Source of the DNA: JBFWWP01 sp050246115
GTDB taxonomy: Bacteria > Planctomycetota > UBA8108 > UBA1146 > JAJFFE01
Length of the DNA stretch: 64,000 nucleotides
Direction of reading: 5' to 3'
NCBI GenBank assembly: GCA_050246115.1
Contig: JBFWWP010000006.1
Span: forward strand, 124,001-188,000
The notes below the pieces were generated by a model that was given only the letters and a program-made list of their open reading frames with translations, searched no databases and had not been told where the DNA came from. The position numbers were made by a program, and so were the translations under genes. This document shows, piece by piece, positions 33,265 through 42,723 of the stretch. The first letter of the stretch is position 1; each line of letters starts with the position of its first letter.

Positions 33265-35115
33265 TTACGGGCAGGGGTCGAATCCGTTCTCGCAGCCAAG
33301 CTCGCCGTGCAGACCGGACGGATCGTCGATCGTCGGGTCGGTACCGGTCATGCCATCGATCGCGGGATCGAACGGCGCCGGCGGCGGCGGGCCAAACTTG
33401 AACTGGTAGGTCAAGATGTACACCGAGTCGGCCAAGTTGATCTTGCCGTCGTCGTTCGAGTCGCAAGCGTCGTCGCAGTCGACCACGAAGCCTTGGAACT
33501 GAGCGGCCAGGATGGTCGCCGAGTCCGCAATGTTCACTTTGCCGTCGTTGTTGCAGTCACCACGGTTGAATTCTTTCTCCGCGGTCACGCAGATGTTGCA
33601 CGGCATGGTCAGGAAGCCCTGCACCGACTCCGTCGTGTTGACGATGACCACGTTCTCGATCGCGACCGTGCCGCGACCGTCGACGCCGTCCGTGAACTCG
33701 ACGAGGTAGCAGTTGTCACACTCGCACGCGCTGGTGATCAGGACGTCGATCGTGCCGATCTTCAGGGGCTCCGCGGTCGGCGGGACCGTCTGACGATCGA
33801 ACGGGGGCAGCGCGTCGAGCAGGATACCGGCGACGAACTCGCAGCCGTCACCGTCGTTCGGATCGTTATCCACGTTGTGGTTCACGAACTCCGCGCCCAC
33901 CGCGTCGAGGATCGTGCCCTCGACCGTGAAGGTGCCCTCGATGAACTCGAGGCAGCAGTCGAACGTCACGGCCAGCTGGAAACCCGACAGGTTGTCGTCC
34001 GGGTCCTTGTAGAAGAAGCAGAACGGAACCGTCTCGCCGACGTTGCCGGTCGGGTCGACGATGTCGCCGTTGGCATCCATCTCGCCGCACAGGAACATAG
34101 TGTTCTCCGGCACGACCGGCAGACAGGTCACCGAGCCGTTGTCGAGGATCGGGCTGATCGACAGACCCGCGACCACGATCACGTTGTCGAGCGCCGGGCT
34201 ACCCAGCACGCCGTCCACGAACGTCAGCGCCTCGACCGAGGCCGGAGCCGGGTCGACGGGCGGGCTATCGCAGCGGTAGCAGAACTCGGCGATCACAGCC
34301 GACCCCGTGGGGATCGTCTGACCATTGAACGGAGCCGAGAAGTCCAGCACCACGCCGAGCGTGCCGCCGTTGGCTGCGTTGTTGATGTTCGGCACCACGA
34401 ACTCGGCGCCGGCAATGACCGTCGCGCCCGCGATGTTGATCGCGGTCAGGGTCAGGCCCGCGGTGTCCTGGATCGCCAACACAAAGCCCTGGACCGGGCC
34501 GCTGCCGTTGTCCAGCGTGATCGGAGCGCACCCGACGTTGCTCACGTTCGAGTTGATCACGATGTCGCCGATGCTCAGCGTCGCCGGCGGCGGGACCAGC
34601 AGGGTCACGCTACCGTTGTTCAGGGAGATGTCGCCAGCGCCCAACGACAGACCACCCTGAACAATGATGTTGTTCAGCGGCGGGTTGTTGAGCGTGCCGT
34701 CGGTGAACGAGATGGCCACCGGAGTGTCCACGGCCACCATGACGTCCGGCATGACCGTCGCGCGCGCGATCGGCAGGTTCACGCTCGGGGGAATCGTCTG
34801 ACCCGCGAACGGGGCCGACGCGTCGAGCACGACACCGAGAGTGGCGCCGCCCTGGGCGTCGAAGATCTCCGGGGCCACCAACTCGGCCATCATGACCAGG
34901 TTGGTGAACGAGGTCACCGAGATCTGGGTGGTGTCGTACTGAATCGCCAGCACATACCCCTCGGTCGGGGCGGTGCTGGTCAAGAAAACGTCCACGTTCG
35001 CGCTCTGCAGACCCTGGAGGTTGGCGGAGCCAATCGTCAGAGACTGCTGGCCGAACAAGACTGGCGAGCAAGCAAGCGCCAGTCCGAGAACAGGTAGCAT
35101 GAAACGACGCTTCAT
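33265..35115 (-). CDS. secreted protein with three cohesin-like modules and dockerin-type repeats
   Basis: A 616-residue exported protein with a signal peptide to about residue 22 (LFGQQ). Three repeated beta-sandwich modules follow (about 22-160, 165-305 and 310-500), each with a strand like GYVLAIQYDTTQI and a phrase ending APFAGQTIPP, APFNGQTIPT or PPFDRQTVPP. This internal triplication resembles cohesin scaffolds. The end has dockerin-type loops DCNNDGKVNIAD and DSNDDGKINLAD and a tail finishing GCENGFDPCP. ATG 35115 has GGAGA 5 bases upstream. It leads a two-gene unit with 31924-33219. A GC-rich hairpin in the leader (35137-35154) lies just before the ribosome binding site. Confidence 0.87.
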   Translation of the reverse strand: MKRRFMLPVLGLALACSPVLFGQQSLTIGSANLQGLQSANVDVFLTSTAPTEGYVLAIQYDTTQISVTSFTNLVMMAELVAPEIFDAQGGATLGVVLDASAPFAGQTIPPSVNLPIARATVMPDVMVAVDTPVAISFTDGTLNNPPLNNIIVQGGLSLGAGDISLNNGSVTLLVPPPATLSIGDIVINSNVSNVGCAPITLDNGSGPVQGFVLAIQDTAGLTLTAINIAGATVIAGAEFVVPNINNAANGGTLGVVLDFSAPFNGQTIPTGSAVIAEFCYRCDSPPVDPAPASVEALTFVDGVLGSPALDNVIVVAGLSISPILDNGSVTCLPVVPENTMFLCGEMDANGDIVDPTGNVGETVPFCFFYKDPDDNLSGFQLAVTFDCCLEFIEGTFTVEGTILDAVGAEFVNHNVDNDPNDGDGCEFVAGILLDALPPFDRQTVPPTAEPLKIGTIDVLITSACECDNCYLVEFTDGVDGRGTVAIENVVIVNTTESVQGFLTMPCNICVTAEKEFNRGDCNNDGKVNIADSATILAAQFQGFVVDCDDACDSNDDGKINLADSVYILTYQFKFGPPPPAPFDPAIDGMTGTDPTIDDPSGLHGELGCENGFDPCP

Positions 35116-35323
35116 TATTTCTCCTAACGTCCTTTCGTGGGCCTGCGGCCCCACACAAAAATCCTCCACGGACGAACGCCCAGCCCCGGGCGAAGTCCAG
35201 ACTCTCCTCGCATTGGGCAAAAGAACCGAGCTTTCCTGACGAGATCCAAGCTCCCCCGCAAGAGGGCTCAGCCTCCCTCGAAGCTCTCGGTTCGTCTTGG
35301 ATCGGCGATGTTGAACGCTGCCT

Positions 35324-35351
35324 ATCCTATGGACAGTGTCCGTCTTTTCAA
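35324..35351 (-). promoter_or_regulatory. candidate promoter for the 33265-35115 gene
   Basis: Read on the minus strand, TTGAAA (35351-35346) and TAGGAT (35329-35324) are 16 bases apart. A small palindrome GGACACTGTCC lies in the spacer, which could be an operator. The implied leader is about 205 bases. Confidence 0.45.
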
Positions 35352-35376
35352 AGCCGAAAATCTACTTCTATCGACC

Positions 35377-35561
35377 TTAGGAGTCGCCCAAGAATAACTT
35401 CACCCTCTTGCTCGTCGCTTCGGGCCATCTTCGACCGATCCGGAAACCTCGAAATCCTCACCGGAACTAAGGCTACGCCTCCGGTTTCGAGCTTTCCGGA
35501 TCGGCCGAATCTGACCCAAATCGACGGCAAGATGTCGAAGTTATTCTTGGGTGACTCCTTA
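35377..35561. mobile_element. MITE-like element with 25-bp terminal inverted repeats
   Basis: The left end (from TTAGGAGTCGCCCAAGAAT) and the right end (to ATTCTTGGGTGACTCCTTAA) are inverted copies over about 25 bp with two differences. Inside, CCGATCCGGAAACCTCGAAA and its near-complement facing it form a second, nested stem. The 185-bp element encodes no transposase and has lower GC than its neighbours. Part of one end is also present at 25805-25842, so the sequence is dispersed. No clear target-site duplication is visible. Confidence 0.6.
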
Positions 35562-35591
35562 ACACCTCCCACACGGGGTGTCCAACACGTC

Positions 35592-37829
35592 CTAACAGCC
35601 GAGGCCGTCCAGGAAGGTCAGATCCGTACCGTCTTGCGGGAACGGCTCCGGCGGTGTCGGTGAGCCAGGAACGAACAAGTGAAACAGCAGATACGTCGGG
35701 TCCGAGATGTCGACCCTGCCGTCGTCGTTGGCATCGGCCGCGTCCAAGCACCCCGGCACCATGCCGGCCGAGAACAGGAAGTTGGCCACGAACAGGACGT
35801 CGGCGACGTCGATCGAGTCGTCGTCGTTGGCGTCACCGCGCTTGAAGTCCACTGCCGGTGCCAGGAGCAGCCGGAAGATCGTGCTCGCCGTCCCGCCGGC
35901 GACGTACAGCGTGTTGCCGAAGTCCAGCGCGCCGTTCACGGCGTTGCCTTGAGCCAAGGAACCGCCGATCGCGAGCAGCGGCACGCCGACTCCGCCGGAG
36001 ACCTCCAAGCAATTCGTCACGTTGTACTGGCTGATCTGATTGGCCCCCTGGATGGTCGCCAGGACGCTGCCCGCCGCCCCGCTCTCGAGGAACGTCACCG
36101 CCCGCGAGTAATCCGTGAACGGAGCCGAGCACTTTCCGCCGAACGCTCCTGGCGTCGGCGGTACCAGCGGCATGCCGTTGTCTTCCGCCTCGACGCGAAC
36201 CAGATCGCTGGTCGTGAGATTCAAGAACAGGTAGTCGCGAGCCACGGTGTCGTACGTGATGGAACCGATCTGTGGCGCTGGCTCCGTGGGCACGGTGACC
36301 GGGTAGCTATTCAGCTCGGCACCGGAAACGGGATCAATGACCCGCAGGGTCTGCTGGGCGGCCGCGGAGCCCCCCGAGACGATCAGGCGGTTCTGGTCGG
36401 TGTCGTAGCAGATTCCCTGCAGTCCACCGATCGTCAGCCCGATCGTGCGCAGCAGTACCAGGTTGGTGTCGTACACGTAGATCCGGCCGGGACTGCCGGT
36501 GCCGTAGGTGGTGTTGTCGGTGACGAAGATCTCGTCGGTGTTCGGGTTGTAGGTCAAGTCGTAGGGGACCACACCATCGAACGGGTGGGTGCTGAGTAGC
36601 GCGCCGCGACCGGTGCGGACCGAGCACACGGCGCTCGCGGTTCCGCCCGTGTACAGGCCGGTCACGGTGTAGGACAACACGGTATCCAGTAGCTCGGGAT
36701 TCGCCGGGTTGGTGATCGCCGTGTCGATGTAGCTGGTGGCAGAGCCCGGTAGGCTGACGATGAGCGGATCGCCCATGTTGCCGGTGCCCCGAGTGATCTG
36801 AATGCCGCCTGCGTAGTTGGTGTTCATCCCGACCGGGCTGCCCGGCCCATTGTTCACCCAGCTCAGCTCGATCGCGCCGTCCAGACGGGAGCGACAGATC
36901 AGTTGCGTCGGCGGGAAAACTGCCGGCTGAACGGCATCGATCCGGTAGATCGTTTGCTCCGTGCAGACGTAATACACGGACCCGGCGGCCGGCAGCACGA
37001 GGCCCGTGATCGGGTTCGACTGCGGGTTCGCGTCGCCCAGACCGTAGAGCGCGTCCAGCTTGACTTGCTGCGGTGCGAGCTGACCCGTCGTGAGGTTGAC
37101 TCGCAGCGTCCGCTGGACTTGGAAGTCGACGACGTCGCCGAACGTGAACTCGATGAACCGTTGCCCAGCGACCTCGTGGTAATGGAGGCCCCGGCCGCGC
37201 ACGACGTCGTTGGGATCGACACCCGGAATCGCCACCGTGCCGATGATCGTTCCGGTCAGCGAAATGTTGACGAGCAGATTGTTCGCGGTGTCACGGTACC
37301 ACAGGGAGCCGCCGGCCGTAGGGTCGTAGGTCAAGCCAGCCGGTGAGCTGTTCGCCATCGGCACCTGGACCGTGATGTCCCCGCCGATCTGGACCCCCGT
37401 CGTCTTGTTGGCTTCTCGGATTCGAATGCCCAGCATGTTGTTTGCGTTCAGCACGAAGATGCTGCCGGCCCCGCCATTCCCGGTGGGGTTATAGGCTAGA
37501 CCGACGCTCGAGTTCGTCGGGATCGGAAACCCGGCGCCGCCGAACGGGTTCGGAATCGACGTCAGACCCGTGAAGATCGGCGGAAACGCCGAGATCAAGT
37601 AGCGGCAGATCTGGCCCGTGCCTTCGTCCAAGGCGAACAGGTTGTTGGTGGAGTTGTCGTAGGCGAGATCGACCGCGCCCACGACCGCCCCGCTCGTTTG
37701 GCAGTGGGCGATCGACGCCAAGATGTCGCCGTTGGCAGCCCACGCGTTCTGGGTTGGGGCAGCCAAGCCTCCAATGACCAGTGCGAGGACCCCCAGAGTT
37801 GCCGCAGGGAAGACTGACGCAGGCTTCAT
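35592..37829 (-). CDS. secreted beta-propeller-like protein with dockerin-type repeats
   Basis: The 745-residue product has a signal peptide (cut near AWAANG, about residue 31). A long body of repeated strands follows, with phrases such as VDLAYDNSTNNLFALDEGTGQI, which is 22 long in full (key part YDNSTNNLFAL), SPAGLTYDPTAGG and YDLTYNPNTDEIFV. These are typical of YncE/NHL-like beta-propellers; a fibronectin-like stretch lies near 335-425. The C-terminus holds dockerin-type loops DANDDDSIDVAD and DANDDGRVDISD and ends in FLDGLGC. Cys is replaced by Ala in the first loop. ATG 37829 follows AAGGAG. It is the most upstream gene of the minus-strand dockerin row and is separated from the rest by the MITE-like element. 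Confidence 0.85.
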   Translation of the reverse strand: MKPASVFPAATLGVLALVIGGLAAPTQNAWAANGDILASIAHCQTSGAVVGAVDLAYDNSTNNLFALDEGTGQICRYLISAFPPIFTGLTSIPNPFGGAGFPIPTNSSVGLAYNPTGNGGAGSIFVLNANNMLGIRIREANKTTGVQIGGDITVQVPMANSSPAGLTYDPTAGGSLWYRDTANNLLVNISLTGTIIGTVAIPGVDPNDVVRGRGLHYHEVAGQRFIEFTFGDVVDFQVQRTLRVNLTTGQLAPQQVKLDALYGLGDANPQSNPITGLVLPAAGSVYYVCTEQTIYRIDAVQPAVFPPTQLICRSRLDGAIELSWVNNGPGSPVGMNTNYAGGIQITRGTGNMGDPLIVSLPGSATSYIDTAITNPANPELLDTVLSYTVTGLYTGGTASAVCSVRTGRGALLSTHPFDGVVPYDLTYNPNTDEIFVTDNTTYGTGSPGRIYVYDTNLVLLRTIGLTIGGLQGICYDTDQNRLIVSGGSAAAQQTLRVIDPVSGAELNSYPVTVPTEPAPQIGSITYDTVARDYLFLNLTTSDLVRVEAEDNGMPLVPPTPGAFGGKCSAPFTDYSRAVTFLESGAAGSVLATIQGANQISQYNVTNCLEVSGGVGVPLLAIGGSLAQGNAVNGALDFGNTLYVAGGTASTIFRLLLAPAVDFKRGDANDDDSIDVADVLFVANFLFSAGMVPGCLDAADANDDGRVDISDPTYLLFHLFVPGSPTPPEPFPQDGTDLTFLDGLGC

Positions 37830-38432
37830 GAACTGCTCCTTGCTCGTTTCGAACGACGTGGGTCGTACGCTTCGACCCACTCGCTCACGTTTTTTCCGGC
37901 TCGGACTTTCATTTCGCGGACCCTCGACCCAGCCACGCCGTGCGCGGGAACCGGAGGCGGTTCGAAATCGACAGGGCTCGCTTCACGTGTTGGCAACCAA
38001 CCGTACTGCAGTCGGCGGCCCAGACCCAGCGCAGCAGTTTCCGCGACTCCAGGGGTGCCCGAACTCACGGTTGCCGGCCTTACGCCTGCAACCTCGTTCG
38101 CGTGCCTGCGCGGCGGTTTTCTTTCGACGGCTCGAGGGGGGTGTCCCGCTCGCCGCCGAGGATCCTGCCGCTTTCGTGAGACCTGTGTTGGAGCCGGAGT
38201 GACGGGAAAGCTACACGGGGTCGATTATAGCCCGAGGGGTGAATCCTTCAAGTAGCGGGGATTTCCCGGATCCGCGTTCGTGAGCCCGGATTTTGCATCC
38301 GGAAGGAGCCCGTTCGGCCCGGTCTTCTCGTCACGCGTCCGCAACGATGTGCGCAACGGCAATTTTGCGGCGGCGCTCCGCTCCAACCGCGCGGAGGACT
38401 CGCTCGCCTGGGGCGGTTCCCGGCTCGCGGGG
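37830..38432. other. intergenic stretch without recognisable genes
   Basis: These 600 bases hold the promoter region of the 35592-37829 gene and the 3' flank of asnS. I see no open frame with a recognisable product, no RNA gene and no repeat of note. The sequence around 38225-38300 has a few short inverted segments only. Confidence 0.6.
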
Positions 38433-39731
38433 TTACGGATACATGCGGTACATCATGCGCGGGAACGGAATCGCCTCGCGCACGTGCTCCAAGCCGCAGA
38501 TCCACGCGACCGTCCGCTCCAGTCCAAGGCCGAAACCGCCATGCGGGACCGACCCCCATCGGCGGAGGTCCAGATACCACTGGAACGCGGATTCGGGCAG
38601 GCCGTGTTCGCGGATCTTGCGCTCGAGCACTGCCAACGACTCCTCCCGCTGGCCGCCGCCGATGATCTCCCCGAAGCCTTCGGGGGCCAGTACGTCTACG
38701 CCCATGGCGAACCGCGAGTCCTCCGGATCTTCCTTCATGTAGAAGGCCTTGACCTCTCGCGGGTAGCGGTGGACGAGGACTGGCAACTGGAACTGACCGG
38801 AGATGAAGGCCTCGTCCGGGGCCCCCAAGTCGTTCCCGAACTCGAACGCGTGGCCGTGCTCGTGCATGAGGGCCACGGCTTCGTCGTAGCGCAGTCGGGG
38901 AAAGCGCTCGTGAACCCGCTCGAGCAGCTTCGTGTCGCGCTCGAGTTCGGTCAACTCGTAGCGTCGGTTCGCGAGGACCTTGAGGACCACCGCTCGCAGC
39001 AGATCCTCGGCCAGATCCATGACTTCGTCGAAGGTGCAGTAGGCCATTTCGGGCTCGACCATCCAGAACTCGGTGAGGTGACGGCGAGTCTTCGACTTCT
39101 CGGCGCGGAAAGTGGGTCCGAAGCAGTAGATGCGCCCGAGCGCCATGGCCGAGGCCTCGCCGTACAGTTGTCCGCTCTGCGTGAGGTACACCGAGTCGTC
39201 CTCGAAGTACTTGACCTCGAACAGGTTAGTGGTGCCCTCGCAGGCGTTCGGCGTGAAGATCGGCGAGTCGATGCAGACGAAGTCGCGTTCGTGGAAGAAG
39301 TCGCGAATGGCGCGGATCACTTCGTCGCGGATCCGCATGATGGCGACCTGCTTGCGCGACCGGAGCCACAGGTGTCGGTGGGACAGCAAGTGGTCGGGGC
39401 CATGCGCCTGCTTGCTGATCGGGTAGTCCGGCTCGGCGATCGACACGATCTCGACCCGGTCGATCTCCAGTTCGTGCCCGCCGGGAGCGCGGTCATCCGA
39501 TCGCACTTGCCCCTCCACGATGAGCGCGCTCTCGTAGGGCAGAGTGTCCAGTTGGGCGAAGAGTTCGTCACCCATCGTCGCCTTCATGCCAACACTCTGC
39601 ACGATGCCCGAGCCGTCGCGGACCAGCAAGAAGATGATCTTGCCCTTCGACCTCCGGTTGTACAGCCATCCCCGAATCGTGACGCGCTGGCCGACGAACT
39701 GCGAGAGACGGGCAACAGTGGTCACGGTCAT
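38433..39731 (-). CDS. asnS: asparaginyl-tRNA synthetase
   Basis: A class IIb synthetase (432 residues) that charges tRNA-Asn with asparagine. The N-terminal OB-fold anticodon domain (1-105) includes VTIRGWLYNRRSKGKI. Motif 2 is visible as GPTFRAEKS with RHLTEFWMVEPEMAY, and motif 3 as GFGLGLERTVAW. NACEGTTNLFEV is the asparagine-type version of the active-site loop rather than the aspartate type. The length is close to the compact bacterial and archaeal AsnS form. ATG 39731 begins the OB fold; the frame is open 26 codons upstream. It follows nadD on the same strand with 90 bases between them. Confidence 0.93.
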   Translation of the reverse strand: MTVTTVARLSQFVGQRVTIRGWLYNRRSKGKIIFLLVRDGSGIVQSVGMKATMGDELFAQLDTLPYESALIVEGQVRSDDRAPGGHELEIDRVEIVSIAEPDYPISKQAHGPDHLLSHRHLWLRSRKQVAIMRIRDEVIRAIRDFFHERDFVCIDSPIFTPNACEGTTNLFEVKYFEDDSVYLTQSGQLYGEASAMALGRIYCFGPTFRAEKSKTRRHLTEFWMVEPEMAYCTFDEVMDLAEDLLRAVVLKVLANRRYELTELERDTKLLERVHERFPRLRYDEAVALMHEHGHAFEFGNDLGAPDEAFISGQFQLPVLVHRYPREVKAFYMKEDPEDSRFAMGVDVLAPEGFGEIIGGGQREESLAVLERKIREHGLPESAFQWYLDLRRWGSVPHGGFGLGLERTVAWICGLEHVREAIPFPRMMYRMYP

Positions 39732-39821
39732 CGGAGCTGGCCTTTCAACGGGAGTTTCGTGTGTCGCGGCGATTCTGCCCTGCGCACCAGCAAATTCAAG
39801 GCGCCACACCGAACGTCGGGG

Positions 39822-40475
39822 CTACCCCTCCCGATAGAGCCGGTGCTCCTCGATGTACGCCTCGACCGCGGCGGGGACCCAGCCGGCCAGGCTCTCCCCG
39901 CGGGCCGCGCGGCGGCGCACTTCGCTCGACGACACCGCGAGTTCCTCGGACGCGAGCGCCAGCGCATTCAGTGCGTGGACGCGGGCGCTCCCGAGGAACG
40001 GTACGTCGGCAGCGTCGAACCGCGCAGGAAACCCGGGGCGGGGGACGATCACCGGGTCGCAGAGCTCGAAGATCCGGGCGGCTCTATGCCAGTGGCCCAC
40101 GGTGGACACGTTGTCCGCGCCGAGCAGGAAGTAGATGTGGCGACCCGGGCGCTCCTCGTGGAGTTCCTCCAACGTGACGACGGTGAAGGACGGGCCCGAG
40201 CGCCGGAGTTCCCGGTCGTCCACCGACATCCCGGGGTGGTCGACGATGGCGAGCTCCAACATGCGAGCGCGGTGGTGGCTGGGGGTGAGCGCCGCTCCTT
40301 GCTTGTGGGGTGGCAGGCCCGCGGGCAAGAACACCACGTGGTGCCCCGGCAGGGCGACACGCGCGTGGTCGGCCAACCGAATGTGGCCCACGTGGACGGG
40401 GTCGAAAACGCCGCCGAAAAGGACCAAGTCCTCTGGTCGCGAAGCGTCGTTCGCGGGCAGCGCCCTTCCTTGCAT
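39822..40475 (-). CDS. nadD: nicotinate-nucleotide adenylyltransferase
   Basis: This 217-residue enzyme adenylates nicotinate mononucleotide to deamido-NAD. GGVFDPVHVGHIRLA (19-33) is the nucleotidyltransferase HxGH region, VFLPAGLPPHK the substrate segment, and SSSEVRRRAARGESL the C-terminal ISSTxIR-type motif. The size is standard. The frame is open another 102 codons upstream, but that stretch is antisense to ald; ATG 40475 is where the conserved domain requires the start. It diverges from ald across a 73-base gap and probably shares a transcript with asnS. Confidence 0.93.
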   Translation of the reverse strand: MQGRALPANDASRPEDLVLFGGVFDPVHVGHIRLADHARVALPGHHVVFLPAGLPPHKQGAALTPSHHRARMLELAIVDHPGMSVDDRELRRSGPSFTVVTLEELHEERPGRHIYFLLGADNVSTVGHWHRAARIFELCDPVIVPRPGFPARFDAADVPFLGSARVHALNALALASEELAVSSSEVRRRAARGESLAGWVPAAVEAYIEEHRLYREG

Positions 40476-40548
40476 ATCCTCAGGGGCGGGGCTAAACTCC
40501 CCACCTTTCTCATGCCGGGCTGCGTGTTCTCGGAAAGAAGCGTCGCGC

Positions 40549-41673
40549 ATGTCGCCAACTATCATCGGTGTGCCTCGAGAGATCAAGGAGCAGGAGAACC
40601 GCGTCGCGCTGGTTCCCTCGGGTGCGTACACCCTGGTGCGAGACGGACACCAAGTGTTCGTGGAAGCCGGGGCGGGGCTTGGTTCTGGCATCGACGACGC
40701 CGAGTTCGAAGCTGCAGGCGCCCGGATCGTGCCGACGGCCGCCGACGTGTTCGCCGCCGCCCATGTGATCGTGAAGGTCAAGGAGCCCCTGCCGGCCGAG
40801 TACGAGCGGATCCGGCCGGGTCAGATCCTGTTCACCTACTTCCACTTTGCCGCGAGCGAATCGCTGACCCGTGCCATGATTGCTTCGGGCGCAAGTTCGA
40901 TTGCTTACGAGACCATTGAAGATCGCAACGGGAAACTGCCCCTGTTGACGCCCATGAGCGAGGTCGCCGGGCGGATGTCGGTGCTCGCGGGCGCTCAGCA
41001 CCTCGAGAAGCAACGGGGTGGGCGCGGCGTCCTCATGTGCGGCGTACCGGGAGTGGAACCCGGTCGCGTGGTCGTGCTCGGCGGCGGGGTCGTCGGCACC
41101 AACGCCGCCCGCATCGCGGCGGGCCTCGGCGCCACGGTCCAGATCTTCGATATCGACTTGGATCGACTGCGTTACCTGGATGAAGTGATGCCCGCGAACA
41201 TCACCGGTGTGTTCTCGAACCCTTTCTCGATCCGCAAAGCGGTTGCCCACGCCGATTTGGTGGTGGGCGCCGTGTTGGTCCACGGGGCTCGCGCCCCACG
41301 ACTGGTCCCGCGTGAGTACCTGCGGGACATGCAGCCGGGCTCGGTCATCGTCGACGTGTCCGTGGACCAAGGGGGTTGCGTCGAGACCTGCCGGCCAACC
41401 ACCCACGCCAACCCCACGTACGAAGTCGACGGCGTGATCCACTACTGCGTCGCGAACATGCCCGGGGCCGTGGCCCGCACCTCGACCTTTGCGCTCACGA
41501 ACGCCACCCTGCCCTATCTGCGTCAGCTCGCGCGCAACGGTCTCGAGGGGTTCGTGCGCAGCGACCCGGGAGCCGCAAAGGGCGTGAACGTCCACGATCA
41601 CAAGGTGTACCACGACGGTGTCGCGTCGACCTTCGGGATCGAACTGCACTCGATCGACCAGCTTTTCCGTTGA
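40549..41673 (+). CDS. ald: alanine dehydrogenase
   Basis: The enzyme (374 residues) interconverts L-alanine with pyruvate and ammonia using NAD. The N-terminus IGVPREIKEQENRVALVPSG carries the pyruvate-binding Arg and Lys region. KVKEPLPAEY and TYFHFAASE follow, and the NAD fold begins with VVVLGGGVVGTNAARIAAG (about 168-186). The length agrees with the family. ATG 40549 is preceded by GAAAGAAG. It is followed after 17 bases by the polyprenyl synthase gene. Confidence 0.95.
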   Translation: MSPTIIGVPREIKEQENRVALVPSGAYTLVRDGHQVFVEAGAGLGSGIDDAEFEAAGARIVPTAADVFAAAHVIVKVKEPLPAEYERIRPGQILFTYFHFAASESLTRAMIASGASSIAYETIEDRNGKLPLLTPMSEVAGRMSVLAGAQHLEKQRGGRGVLMCGVPGVEPGRVVVLGGGVVGTNAARIAAGLGATVQIFDIDLDRLRYLDEVMPANITGVFSNPFSIRKAVAHADLVVGAVLVHGARAPRLVPREYLRDMQPGSVIVDVSVDQGGCVETCRPTTHANPTYEVDGVIHYCVANMPGAVARTSTFALTNATLPYLRQLARNGLEGFVRSDPGAAKGVNVHDHKVYHDGVASTFGIELHSIDQLFR

Positions 41674-41690
41674 ACGAGTCAGGGGTGTCG

Positions 41691-42710
41691 ATGACGGACA
41701 ACACCGGTCGCTTCGACGGCGGGCTCGGAACCGCCCCCGCGGCCTCGGTGTTCACCGGGCTCTACGCGCCGATTCGTGAAGACATGAACGCGTTGAACGA
41801 GTTCCTGCGGGCCGAGTTCGACAGCGCTGACCCGTTCTTGCTCGAGCTGCTGGGGCATGTTTCGCAGTTTCGCGGCAAGCAGATCCGCCCGGCCTGTTTG
41901 TTCCTCGCCGCGCGTTGGCTCGGCGACGTCGGACCCGATCACGTGCGGACCGCCGCGGCGGTCGAACTCATTCATACAGCCACCCTCGTGCACGACGATC
42001 TGTTGGATGATGCGCGGATCCGACGGCGGGTCGAGACCGTCAATCGCCGCTGGGGAGAGCGCACCGCCGTGCTGCTCGGAGACTTTCTCTACTCGCGGGG
42101 ATTTACCATTGCCGCCGAGGTTCCGGGGGTCATGCAGTCGCTCGCGAGCGTGACGCACACGGTCTGTCGCGGCGAACTGCTGCAGGTGGGAACCTCGTTC
42201 GATCTGGCCCTGACCGAGGAACGCTACTACGAGATCATCCGGCAGAAGACTGCCGTCCTGTACGGCCTGGCTTGCTCGCTCGGCGCGATGCTGTCGGGCG
42301 CGTCGAGCGCCGATCAGCAAGCGTGCGGTGACTTCGGGGATTGGCTCGGGATGGCGTTTCAGATTGCCGACGACGCTCTCGACTTGGTCGGCGATGCTCA
42401 GATCGTCGGGAAGTCGTTGGGCACCGACCTCAAGAAGGGTAAGCTGACTTTGCCGCTGATCCGGCTGCGCGAGACGCTGCACACAGGCAAGCTGGAAGAG
42501 TACATGTGGTTGCTGCGCCATCCCAACGAGGTTGGAACCCACCAGCGGGTGTTGCAGATGCTGCGCGAGTACGACGTGCTCGCGGGGGTGAGAGCCAGCG
42601 CCGCGGAGTACGTCGACCGCGCAATCGCGGTCTTGGATCGTTTGCCGGCCAGTCCGCTGCGCGAGCACCTCGAGCAGCTCGCTCGTTACGTCGTCGTGCG
42701 GCAGGCTTGA
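41691..42710 (+). CDS. polyprenyl diphosphate synthase (long-chain, quinone side chain type)
   Basis: This 339-residue trans-prenyltransferase condenses isopentenyl diphosphate onto an allylic primer. The first Asp-rich motif is LVHDDLLDDARIRR and the second DDALDLVGD, with the KGKLTLPLI segment after it. The conserved GKQIRP near residue 60 binds IPP. It most resembles IspB/HepT-type enzymes that make the C35-C45 chain of menaquinone or ubiquinone; the chain length cannot be read with certainty. ATG 41691 is chosen over GTG 41685. It lies in a compact same-strand group with ald, moaC, folD and mutL. Confidence 0.9.
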   Translation: MTDNTGRFDGGLGTAPAASVFTGLYAPIREDMNALNEFLRAEFDSADPFLLELLGHVSQFRGKQIRPACLFLAARWLGDVGPDHVRTAAAVELIHTATLVHDDLLDDARIRRRVETVNRRWGERTAVLLGDFLYSRGFTIAAEVPGVMQSLASVTHTVCRGELLQVGTSFDLALTEERYYEIIRQKTAVLYGLACSLGAMLSGASSADQQACGDFGDWLGMAFQIADDALDLVGDAQIVGKSLGTDLKKGKLTLPLIRLRETLHTGKLEEYMWLLRHPNEVGTHQRVLQMLREYDVLAGVRASAAEYVDRAIAVLDRLPASPLREHLEQLARYVVVRQA

Positions 42711-42723
42711 GTTCGAGGTCGCG

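Noticed and set aside
33307..35097. Open frame of about 600 codons antisense to the cohesin-like gene
   Set aside because: It is a shadow of the real gene, whose signal peptide, modules and dockerin repeats are clear.
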